NCBI GenBank assembly: GCA_003577005.1
Contig: QEUW01000295.1
Span: 1-9,945 of the forward strand
Direction of reading: 5' to 3'
Origin: Chloroflexota bacterium
GTDB lineage: Bacteria > Chloroflexota > Anaerolineae > Caldilineales > Caldilineaceae
Length of the DNA stretch: 9,945 bases
Below are positions 1 through 6,163 of this stretch, piece after piece; position 1 is the first letter of the stretch, and each line of letters starts with the position of its first letter. Made by a program: the position numbers and the translations under genes. Below the pieces are notes generated by a model that saw nothing but the letters and a program-made list of their open reading frames with translations, was not told the origin of the DNA and ran no database searches.

Positions 1-242
1 CCCAGATCGCCCCGTGCCAGCTCCTGAAGAAAGATCGCCAGTTGGATATGCAGCGGCCGGTCCAGGTTAAACTCACGGCGCAGTTGCTCCATCTCGCCGG
101 CAGAAACAGCGCCGCCTTGCCCCATGATGATGTCCACCGGGTCGCCAGGAGATAGACGCATGAAAAAAAAGACTAAGACCGCCACCCCCAGCATTAAAGG
201 GATGGCGGTGAGAATTCGTTCTAAGATGCGGATCGTTCGCAT
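1..242 (-). CDS. ABC transporter permease, DppB/OppB type (N-terminal part, runs off left edge)
   Basis: Only the first 80 codons are in the window. The protein begins MRTIRILERIL, followed by one hydrophobic segment at about residues 12-28 and then FFMRLSPGDPVD (about 25-36). This transmembrane-1 plus 'RLxPGDP' start is characteristic of DppB/OppB/GsiC permeases of peptide/nickel ABC importers. A further typical feature is the amphipathic stretch with LRREFNLDRPLHIQ (about 53-66). The start is ATG 242-240, because an in-frame TAA lies five codons upstream and the N-terminus matches the family. No good Shine-Dalgarno lies within 12 bases; the nearest GGAG sits over 20 bases away inside the 264-338 palindrome. 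The solute-binding protein gene ends 98 bases upstream on the same strand, so they probably share an operon. The rest of the transporter (second permease, ATPases) should lie to the left. Confidence 0.9.
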   Translation of the reverse strand, partial: MRTIRILERILTAIPLMLGVAVLVFFFMRLSPGDPVDIIMGQGGAVSAGEMEQLRREFNLDRPLHIQLAIFLQELARGDL

Positions 243-263
243 AGGCTGATGTGATTACGGACG

Positions 264-338
264 ATCTCCAGCATCTCCACAATCTCCCTAATCTCCTGGA
301 TGAACCGAGATTCTGGAGATGGCGGAGATGACGGAGAT
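264..338. repeat. Palindrome of eight hexamer units at 9-base period between binding-protein and permease genes
   Basis: Four ATCTCC units begin at 264, 273, 282 and 291, exactly 9 bases apart. After a 9-base gap, four units in the opposite orientation begin at 306 (CGAGAT, one mismatch), 315, 324 and 333 (GGAGAT), again 9 bases apart. The arms can fold into a hairpin of 6-bp blocks separated by 3-base partly paired spacers, with a loop around 297-305. In the mRNA (minus) sense the distal arm carries four SD-like GGAG units. The position, after the solute-binding gene and before the permease, suits an intercistronic element that stabilises or attenuates mRNA; that role is inference. Confidence 0.8.
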
Positions 339-340
339 TA

Positions 341-1993
341 CTACTCCAAACAGACGTCGTGCAAATTGATCCGGCTATCGGAGGCCGGCTCCCAATTTTG
401 CACGCGCACAGAGGCAGCCTCGGCAACCTCTGGCAGGATCAGGAAGATGGCTGGCGCTTCGTCGTAGACGAGCTGTTGCGCCTCATCATAGAGCACCTGC
501 CGTTGGGCCGGATCGGCAATGGTTTCTGCTTCTTGGACCAACTCGTTCACCCGTTCGTTGTTGTAGCCAGAGAAGTTGCCGCGCCCGTACGGGGAACCTT
601 CCACCAGACCGTGCCATTTGGCCTCGAAGTGGCCCACCGGGTCAAAGGCCGAGTCGCCCCAGTCGTCCAGGTAAGCCTGCCGTTCGCCGGCTAACAGTTG
701 TGGCTGGATGACGCTGTACTCCCAGAAACGCACCGTCGCATTGATGCCAAACGCCTGGAATTCGGTTACCAATGCCTCAGCCAGGTTACGGAATTCCTCC
801 AGCGTGTCGATGGTAAAGGCAAGGGGTTGGCCATCGCGGTCGAGCACCCCATCGCCGTCCGAATCGCTCCAACCCGCTTCGGCCAGCATCTCCAGCGCCA
901 GGTCGGGGTCGTAGGCGTACGGTTCGAGCGCCTGGTTGACAAAATTGTTGTAGGGTGAGAGCGGCCCGGAGAGCACCTCAGCCCGGCCTTCATAAATGGT
1001 ATCGACGAGCAATTGCTTGTCGATGGCGTGATTTAAGGCCTGGCGGACGCGCACATCGTCAAAAGGCGGCTGGTTGACATTGAGTTCCAGCCAGATGGGC
1101 TGGGTGCCGGGAGCGGTCAAAACCTGCACGTTGGGGTCGGCCTCGAGTGTGGCGATCAGTTCGGGCGGTACAGCCTGGATGATATGGACCTCACCGGCCA
1201 GCAGCGCCGCAATGCGGGTCGACGCTTCGGGGATGACCTGGAAGACCACCCGCTCGACACAGGCCGCCCCGACGGGAGCCAGTTCTGGCGCACCGCCGTA
1301 ATAGTCGTCAAACCGTTCCAAAACGATCTCCTCGAGCCCGGCGCTGGCCGAGATAAAGCGGAAGGGGCCGGTGGCGATGGGCGCATTGATAAAGCCTTCG
1401 GTTCCCACCTCCTCCAGATAGTGTTGCGGCACAATCTGCTGATGTACCAGCAACTGCATGGCCGGCGGCCACGGCCCGCTGAAATGCATGTGGACGGTGT
1501 AGTCATCGACCCATTCCACCGCTTCGAGCGGTGCAATCAGCCCCTTACGCGGCGACGTGTGCAGTTCCGGGTATTCGATAAAGTTCTCTTGGATGATACG
1601 GTTGAAGGTAAAAACGACATCATCAGCGGTCATCTCTTCGCCGTCGTGGAAGAGAACCCCCTGGCGGAGCTTGACTTCGAGCGTGACATCATCCAGCCAG
1701 TTCATCTCCTCGGCCCCCTCCAAGTGGACACCGCTGCGGGTATCGCGCGTCACCAGACCGTCGGCAAAGTTGCGGATTACCGTTTCGGCGGCGCGGGAGC
1801 GATGGTCGGCCGGGTCGATCGAGGGCGGCGCTTCGGCAAGACCTACCACAATCAGAGACTCGCCTGTTTGCGCTGCGGGTGCGGCCGGGGCGTCGGCAGC
1901 AGGTACGGGCACACAGGCCACGGTCAGCAGCGCGGCGCAGAGGACACCGATCCCGGTTTGAAAGAGTGGTCGCAATAGGGGTCGATTGAACAT
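341..1993 (-). CDS. Extracellular solute-binding lipoprotein, family 5 (peptide/nickel ABC importer)
   Basis: A 550-residue substrate-binding protein that would capture peptides or related solutes outside the membrane and deliver them to the downstream permease. Residues 1-27 form a lipoprotein signal peptide: hydrophobic stretch from about 13, then LLTVAC with the lipid-modified Cys27. An Ala/Pro-rich tether (28-42) follows. The SBP_bac_5 fold starts near 46; typical signatures are VRVRQALNHAIDK (314-326) and the LALEMLAEAGW helix (365-375). DSDGDGVLDRDG (377-388) resembles a calcium-binding DxDxDG loop. Cys245 and Cys548 are the only cysteines in the mature body and could form a disulfide. 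The start ATG 1993-1991 was chosen over an ATG 27 codons upstream because AAGGAGGAGA (2010-2001) lies 7 bases before it and the signal peptide begins there. Length is usual for the family. The substrate cannot be told from sequence. Confidence 0.93.
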   Translation of the reverse strand: MFNRPLLRPLFQTGIGVLCAALLTVACVPVPAADAPAAPAAQTGESLIVVGLAEAPPSIDPADHRSRAAETVIRNFADGLVTRDTRSGVHLEGAEEMNWLDDVTLEVKLRQGVLFHDGEEMTADDVVFTFNRIIQENFIEYPELHTSPRKGLIAPLEAVEWVDDYTVHMHFSGPWPPAMQLLVHQQIVPQHYLEEVGTEGFINAPIATGPFRFISASAGLEEIVLERFDDYYGGAPELAPVGAACVERVVFQVIPEASTRIAALLAGEVHIIQAVPPELIATLEADPNVQVLTAPGTQPIWLELNVNQPPFDDVRVRQALNHAIDKQLLVDTIYEGRAEVLSGPLSPYNNFVNQALEPYAYDPDLALEMLAEAGWSDSDGDGVLDRDGQPLAFTIDTLEEFRNLAEALVTEFQAFGINATVRFWEYSVIQPQLLAGERQAYLDDWGDSAFDPVGHFEAKWHGLVEGSPYGRGNFSGYNNERVNELVQEAETIADPAQRQVLYDEAQQLVYDEAPAIFLILPEVAEAASVRVQNWEPASDSRINLHDVCLE

Positions 1994-2000
1994 GCTAAAG

Positions 2001-2010
2001 TCTCCTCCTT
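2001..2010 (-). promoter_or_regulatory. Strong Shine-Dalgarno of the solute-binding protein gene
   Basis: Minus-strand AAGGAGGAGA, 7 bases before ATG 1993. This fixes the start and argues against the upstream ATG at 2074. Confidence 0.85.
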
Positions 2011-2105
2011 TTCTTGGTTCCAGCGTTGGCGTCGCCGGGCCAGCGACTGGACAGGGGCAATCAGCACGGGACACGCCACCATAGAAGATGCCTGATCCCG
2101 TCGAG

Positions 2106-2139
2106 CGGTAGGCAGCTTTGGCTTAGAGCCTTGCTACCG
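2106..2139. repeat. Hairpin in the upstream region of the solute-binding protein gene
   Basis: CGGTAG (2106-2111) pairs with CTACCG (2134-2139), and the stem extends by CA/TG past one bulged G. A nested GGCT (2120-2123)/AGCC (2127-2130) pair closes a 3-base loop. It lies 113-146 bases before the ATG of the binding-protein gene, so it could be part of the mRNA leader. There is no T-run, so it is not a terminator. No function assigned. Confidence 0.5.
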
Positions 2140-2256
2140 GCCGTTGGCGAACAATTCAATTTGCCGGGGTCTTTCCATGCAAACCCAGGGCGAGAGAGAT
2201 TTTTACGCCAGGGATGCAACAGGCCGTTACTGCTGAAAACAGCGGCGTGTCTGGCC

Positions 2257-2279
2257 TTTGCCGGGTCATAGCCGGCAAA
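2257..2279. repeat. Perfect 8-bp inverted repeat TTTGCCGG/CCGGCAAA with an extra direct copy nearby
   Basis: TTTGCCGG (2257-2264) and CCGGCAAA (2272-2279) are separated by 7 bases. A further direct copy of TTTGCCGG sits at 2160-2167. It may be an operator or a leader hairpin of the importer operon; the sequence alone does not decide. Confidence 0.5.
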
Positions 2280-2462
2280 CCAGCCAGCCAGAGAAGGGAA
2301 ACACTAGGGCTGCTGCGCAAAACTGAGAGAAGGGCTGTATCACCCTACATCAGCTAGGCAGATACAATTGGTGTGACGAAAAGATAGAATCTGGAATAAA
2401 TGTACTTACTCCAGACAGCGACGGCTCGTCAGGACAGCCGCTCGTTTTTCGCCTCTCCTTTC

Positions 2463-2600
2463 CAATAGAAAACCCCGACGGATGCCCGCCAGGGTTGTGA
2501 TCAACACATCGGTGACTATTCAATCGGTCTGGTGCTGACTCCACCCGGCGGGTGAGCAATGGCCGCCGTTGGCAGCCCCGGCGCTCATGCCTCAATCAGC
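2463..2600 (-). ncRNA. Candidate structured RNA of about 138 nt with own promoter and terminator
   Basis: No known RNA family was recognised. A promoter (2635-2606) predicts transcription from about 2600, and the terminator ends near 2463. The predicted RNA opens directly with a helix P1: GCUGAUU (2600-2594) with AGUCAGC (2540-2534). P1 encloses two arms. P2 is UGAGC (2587-2583) with GCUCA (2557-2553), capped by GGCUGCC (2577-2571) with GGCGGCC (2567-2561) around an AAC loop. P3 is CACCC with GGGUG (2554-2542) around a GCC loop; its first two bases compete with the foot of P2. Together they form a three-way junction. The U-G pairs in P1 and P2 are mismatches on the plus strand, which supports minus-strand transcription. 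It could be a small RNA or a long-distance leader of the importer gene at 1993; 470 bases is far for a riboswitch. Confidence 0.45.
2464..2496 (-). terminator. Rho-independent terminator reading leftwards
   Basis: In minus-strand RNA, AACCC-U-GGCGG pairs with CCGUC-G-GGGUU around a GCAU loop (plus positions 2471-2496): 11 pairs, two of them G-U, followed by UUCUAUU (2470-2464). On the plus strand the same two wobble positions become A-C mismatches, so the fold favours the minus transcript. It could end the candidate RNA at 2600 or mRNA read-through from the nitrilase operon, whose stop is about 290 bases upstream. Confidence 0.75.
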
Positions 2601-2605
2601 CCCCA

Positions 2606-2635
2606 ACTATAACGGGAGACTCCGATCGTGGGCAA
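2606..2635 (-). promoter_or_regulatory. Sigma-70-type promoter for the candidate RNA
   Basis: Minus-strand TTGCCC (2635-2630), an 18-base spacer, then TATAGT (2611-2606). The -10 matches consensus at five of six positions and the -35 at four of six. The predicted start, near 2600, falls on the first base of helix P1 of the structured RNA. Confidence 0.5.
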
Positions 2636-2784
2636 TGCTACCTGTTTCATCAAAACCAAAAGTGGTGTAACCTTATACACTATAACGTACCTTGTGAGTC
2701 TGACTTGTAATTTTTCTTCCTTTTTGGCTCCTGCCGTACAGGGTAGGTGGCATCGTTGGCGGAACTATCACCGTGCAAGCTCCA

Positions 2785-3762
2785 TTACAACTTTGGACGG
2801 AGCAGAGAGACGTCCGTCGGCTCACGGGTGACGGTCAGCAAGGGATGGCCGGTGGTGGCCACAGAGAGTTGAAAGACATCGGGCCGGGCGTAATGGCCCG
2901 CTGCGTCAAACATCCACTTGGAACCGCTGATTTCTCGCCCATCCACCTCGCCATACAAGATCCCTTTCTGGTGGTGGAGTGGTCCCGCTATCATTTCGCC
3001 ACTGGGCGCTACGATCGCGCTCTCCCCGTGGTTGATCCACATCTCTGCATCACCATCATACTGGGCTTTGAAGGAGTAATGGTCGGGAATATCGGACAAC
3101 TGGAGCGCCATACAACAGCCGGCCACGTAGACACGGCCTTCTCGTGCAATGTGCTGGAGGGTGGCTAGCCAGGGTGCACCGCGATCCCAGGTTGGCGCAA
3201 GGTAGATTTGAACGCCCCAGGCGTATAAGGCATAGCGCGCCAACGGCATATAGTTTTCCCAACAGATCAGACCGCCTAGCTTCCCCAACGGTGTGTCATA
3301 GACCGCCAACGTGCTTCCATCGCCCTGCGCCCACACTAGTCGCTCGGCCGCCGTCGGCACGAGCTTGCGATGTTTTCCCAACACCTCGCCGGACGGGTTC
3401 AAATAGAGCAATGTGTTGTACAGACTGCCGTTGCTGCCCTCGTTATTGCGTTCGTTCACGCCGATGGCGACGTAGACACCGGCTTGCCGCGCAGCCCGGC
3501 CCAATTCCTTGGTCACCGGCCCGGGGATGTCAACCGCCTGATCCAACAATTCGGCATATAGCCCGGCCAGGAGCTGGTCCTGACCGGGTGGCGTCGCCCA
3601 GACCCAGTCCGGGTACGCTGGAATAAAGGCTTCGGGAAAGAGCACCAGGCGTGCGCCATTCTGGCCCGCTTCAGCGATCAGATTGCATGACTTGGCAACA
3701 GTTGCCGCCCGATCCAAGAAAACGGGAGCATCCTGCACCACCGCAATCTTGAAGGATTCCAT
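2785..3762 (-). CDS. Nitrilase (carbon-nitrogen hydrolase superfamily)
   Basis: A 325-residue cytoplasmic enzyme expected to hydrolyse an organic nitrile to the carboxylic acid and ammonia. The nitrilase triad is complete: Glu44 in LFPEAFIPAYP, Lys133 in HRKLVPTAAERLVW, and Cys167 in GGLICWENYMPLAR. QGDGSTL (146-152) and the C-terminal GHYARPDVF also match true nitrilases rather than amidases or ureidopropionases, and the length is normal. The start is ATG 3762-3760, preceded by AGGGGG 6 bases away. An ORF extending to 3954 is rejected because the extension overlaps the upstream gene and lacks nitrilase sequence. The gene lies 37 bases after the mutase-like gene on the same strand, so they are probably co-transcribed. 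The substrate (aliphatic, arylaceto- or cyanoalanine-type nitrile) cannot be fixed by reading. Confidence 0.93.
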   Translation of the reverse strand: MESFKIAVVQDAPVFLDRAATVAKSCNLIAEAGQNGARLVLFPEAFIPAYPDWVWATPPGQDQLLAGLYAELLDQAVDIPGPVTKELGRAARQAGVYVAIGVNERNNEGSNGSLYNTLLYLNPSGEVLGKHRKLVPTAAERLVWAQGDGSTLAVYDTPLGKLGGLICWENYMPLARYALYAWGVQIYLAPTWDRGAPWLATLQHIAREGRVYVAGCCMALQLSDIPDHYSFKAQYDGDAEMWINHGESAIVAPSGEMIAGPLHHQKGILYGEVDGREISGSKWMFDAAGHYARPDVFQLSVATTGHPLLTVTREPTDVSLLRPKL

Positions 3763-3799
3763 ACAAAGCCCCCTGTTCTCACACTGATCAACCACACCA

Positions 3800-5446
3800 T
3801 CAAGCCTTCTGCAAAGCACGCAATCGCCCGAGGCGTTCGCCTTCAGGCAAGAGGTCCCCCGTCTCCGGGTCGACCGCCACACACGCACCCCGCTCGTCGA
3901 TCTGCGTGACCACGCGGCCGGCGGCAAAGCGGTTGTTGCGCAATTGAGGCGCATCGAGGATCCCCACTTCTACCGCGCGCGCCAGCGTAGCTGCATCGGC
4001 CAGCGGGTTATCCACTGCGGGGCCGGCCAGGTTGCGAATGGCCGCGAGGGTTATACCAGCCTCTGACACCAATTCTGCCTTGCGCGCCTGGATAGCCGGG
4101 TCGTGGGTCATGTTGGGGGCGCCGCGCAGCGCATTCTCGATAGCACGGCGGGCAATCCTGGCTGCCTCGATCACGTCATCCGCGGTGGCGGCGTGGTCGG
4201 CCTCGGTGTGGCCCACAATGTGGACGATGTGCGGTCGCAGCGCCATCTGCAGATAGACGCTGGCAGCGAGATGGCCGCGCGCCGCATCGAGATCCAGCGG
4301 GTAGCTGAGCAGCCCGGTGCGCGTCTGCTTCCAGATGCGGAAATCAGAGCTAGCCAGCGGTTCGATCAGATCGATCACCGCCAGCATTTTGGCCAGGTCC
4401 ATGGCGTCGGTCAGACCGGGTGGGCTGTTGAACATGAGTTGGGCAATGTAGTCGCGCACGCCGTATGCCCGGGCGTTATAAGCCGAAAGGTAGGCAGCTA
4501 CCACCGACACCACATCCGGCGCATCGCGCATTCCCCAGTGATGAGGCTCGTTGAGTTCGACGGGAATGCGCCGTTCGCCGTACCACGCCATCACCTGTTG
4601 GTGCTCGCAGATAGAACCTTCCAGGTCCCACGGGCCGCGGCCGTCCATGGCATTGAACCAGAAGAGCGGGATGGCGCACCAGGCAATGTTGATCGTCTCC
4701 ACAAAGAGTTCGGCCTGGCGGATAAAATCATCGGTGCCCGAATAGGTGCGCAACAGCGGGTAGTTGCCGCGGCGGCTGGCCTGATAGAGCGCCCGGTAGT
4801 CATCCGCCGTGCGGACGGGGACACCACCCGCACCCGTGCGCCGTGGGTCTTGCCGTTCGGGGTGGAAGAAGTTCTCCTGGGCGTCCTGGTCGGTGCCCAG
4901 CGAGATCACATCGAGCACCTGCGCTTCGGCGATCTGGGCAATCCCATCCGCCGTAGCGGCCATTGTGGGCAAGCCAAAGTGATGGCGCAGCAGCGGATAG
5001 GGCGCCTTCCAGCGGATCCGCTCGACGGTTGTCTGCGGGTAATCGTCTGCCGTCAGTTCCGTGTGGGTCTGGCCTTTGAGAAAGGCGAGGAGCGCTTCGG
5101 TGGGTTCGCTGCCATCAAAACAGCGATCAAAAAAGCCGATGGCCTCGGCCTGTTCGACGACGGGGGGTGTGCCGCCAAAGGCAAACTGGACGCCCTGCGC
5201 ACGCAGTTCATCAGCAGCCTCGGCAAAATCGCCCAACAAACGGGCGCCGGTCTCTGGCGTCAGCCGGTACGAGACGGCGGCCAGGTCGGCCCCTTCGCGG
5301 CGCACGGCGGCGAGAAATTCATCCACCGGCACGGCTGGGCCAAGAAAGACGGTGCGCCAGCCAGCCTGCTCGGCCAGCCGCAAAAAGTTGGTCACCCCGG
5401 CCACGTGGACACATTCGCCCAGTGCGCCAGCGACAACGGTTTTCAT
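3800..5446 (-). CDS. B12-binding domain fused to a glutamate-mutase-E-like barrel; putative cobalamin-dependent protein
   Basis: 548 residues. Residues 1 to about 127 resemble the Rossmann-like B12-binding module of MutS/GlmS. A cobalamin motif is visible as GECVHVAG with His14 and Gly17, Ser59 in AAVSY, and Gly91-Gly92 in FAFGG; the Asp normally two before His is Cys12. From about 145 to the end lies a large alpha/beta domain with ELNEPHHWGMRDAPD (298-312). Its C-terminus (AVEVGILDAPQ, then RFAAGRVVTQ and ACVAVDPETG, 491-530) parallels the end of the glutamate mutase E subunit barrel. By inference it binds a corrinoid and acts as a mutase or methyl/corrinoid enzyme; the reaction is unknown. 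AAGGAGGTT (5459-5451) precedes ATG 5446 by about 5 bases. It is first in the unit with the nitrilase. Alternative: a corrinoid-binding protein that has lost mutase activity. Confidence 0.75.
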   Translation of the reverse strand: MKTVVAGALGECVHVAGVTNFLRLAEQAGWRTVFLGPAVPVDEFLAAVRREGADLAAVSYRLTPETGARLLGDFAEAADELRAQGVQFAFGGTPPVVEQAEAIGFFDRCFDGSEPTEALLAFLKGQTHTELTADDYPQTTVERIRWKAPYPLLRHHFGLPTMAATADGIAQIAEAQVLDVISLGTDQDAQENFFHPERQDPRRTGAGGVPVRTADDYRALYQASRRGNYPLLRTYSGTDDFIRQAELFVETINIAWCAIPLFWFNAMDGRGPWDLEGSICEHQQVMAWYGERRIPVELNEPHHWGMRDAPDVVSVVAAYLSAYNARAYGVRDYIAQLMFNSPPGLTDAMDLAKMLAVIDLIEPLASSDFRIWKQTRTGLLSYPLDLDAARGHLAASVYLQMALRPHIVHIVGHTEADHAATADDVIEAARIARRAIENALRGAPNMTHDPAIQARKAELVSEAGITLAAIRNLAGPAVDNPLADAATLARAVEVGILDAPQLRNNRFAAGRVVTQIDERGACVAVDPETGDLLPEGERLGRLRALQKA

Positions 5447-5450
5447 CAGT

Positions 5451-5459
5451 AACCTCCTT
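5451..5459 (-). promoter_or_regulatory. Near-perfect Shine-Dalgarno of the mutase-like gene
   Basis: Minus-strand AAGGAGGTT, fully complementary to the 16S anti-SD core, about 5 bases before ATG 5446. Confidence 0.9.
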
Positions 5460-5666
5460 CTGTATGTTTATCTGGGCGGTTGCGGGCGTGGTAGCCATAG
5501 CCAGATTACCCGACGGTGTACCACATTGCGAAAAGCTTCATCGTTCGTCTGGCCCTATGCCAGGCGCAATCAGACGGGCCGCAAGCCGCTGGTTGCGGAA
5601 TCTCCTTTACTAAAAGCGGGCAAAACTTCGCATAGTAGGGGATGGTGTTTGCAACGACTCTGGTGA

Positions 5667-5680
5667 AGGGCGATCACCCT
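5667..5680. promoter_or_regulatory. Near-palindrome AGGGCGATCACCCT, possible operator
   Basis: A 14-base imperfect palindrome 221 bases upstream of the mutase-like start. A related AGGGC-TGT-ATCACCCT lies at 2331-2346 upstream of the importer gene. Both include GAAGGGC and ATCACCCT. A shared regulator site is speculative. Confidence 0.25.
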
Positions 5681-6053
5681 GTACGATCCTGTAGCGTCCT
5701 TGCGCTTTCATAGCGACAGGGCAGCGGGCGCCACGACCCCCAACCCTCACCTACAGCTCATTATCCAAGTGAAGACAAAGATCGCTGTGATATTGCTTCC
5801 AGAAAGGGGGAAACGTGCATTGTCTTCGTGTAGAGATCAGGATAGAGTATTGCTGTTGCCTCTCGTTGACCTTCCTGTTCCCACGATAGGCGGCATCTTG
5901 CGGACCTATACGACTTCAACCTATGTCTTATCAGACCCGATTCCCCTCCTGGTTTTTCGTATATTCATCGTTTGCCACAAAACCGGCCAATCGGAAACAG
6001 AAGGCGAGTTCGGATAGCCATTGATTATAAATAATTGTTGAAAAAATTGCCTC

Positions 6054-6082
6054 TTGCGCATAGAAATCTGTTGTGCTATGCT
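6054..6082 (+). promoter_or_regulatory. Extended -10 sigma-70 promoter of the LysM protein gene
   Basis: TTGCGC (6054-6059), a 17-base spacer, then TATGCT (6077-6082), with TG at 6074-6075 giving an extended -10 (TGn). Predicted start of transcription is about 6088-6090. This leaves a leader of about 75 bases containing the hairpin CGCCTG (6099-6104)/CAGGCG (6114-6119). An ATG at 6035 lies upstream of the promoter and so cannot be the translation start. Confidence 0.7.
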
Positions 6083-6148
6083 CGCATCAGAGATCAGACG
6101 CCTGACCTGGCGGCAGGCGCAGGTTCCCAGTTCGTGTTCCGTTGCAGC

Positions 6149-6156
6149 AAGGAGGG
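6149..6156 (+). promoter_or_regulatory. Shine-Dalgarno deciding the LysM protein start
   Basis: AAGGAGGG, 7 bases before ATG 6164. Together with the upstream promoter it places the start 43 codons inside the longest ORF. Confidence 0.85.
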
Positions 6157-6163
6157 CAGATCG

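Larger units (their letters stand above)
5447..6053. other. Divergent intergenic region without a supported gene
   Basis: About 600 bases between the leftward mutase-like gene and the promoter of the rightward LysM gene. Open frames here are short and lack ribosome-binding sites or recognisable protein sequence. Small inverted repeats are present: CGTCTG (5546-5551)/CAGACG (5571-5576), and the near-palindrome AGGGCGATCACCCT (5667-5680). No convincing leftward promoter, riboswitch or tRNA was found, although the leftward operon must start somewhere here. Confidence 0.6.

Noticed and set aside
1184..1978. Plus-strand open frame opposite the solute-binding protein gene
   Set aside because: Antisense to a clear family 5 binding protein; Arg-rich low-information translation without motifs or SD.
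2422..2449. Plus-strand hairpin CGGCT/AGCCG followed by a T-run
   Set aside because: Only a 5-bp stem, and the T-run starts 4 bases after it; no plus-strand gene precedes it. Too weak to call a terminator.
2350..2595. Minus-strand 81-codon frame
   Set aside because: It starts with TTG, has no SD, and overlaps the structured RNA and its terminator; composition looks non-coding.
1994..2784. tRNA or known riboswitch in the long gap upstream of the importer gene
   Set aside because: No cloverleaf, T-loop sequence, cobalamin box, T-box or other consensus element could be matched on either strand.
3763..3954. N-terminal extension of the nitrilase frame
   Set aside because: It overlaps the end of the upstream gene; residues before MESFKIAVVQ have no nitrilase character.
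4103..5452. Long plus-strand open frame (449 codons) opposite the mutase-like gene
   Set aside because: It lies entirely antisense to a gene with recognisable domains and a perfect SD. Its translation shows no family motif and no ribosome-binding site; it is a shadow of high-GC codon use.
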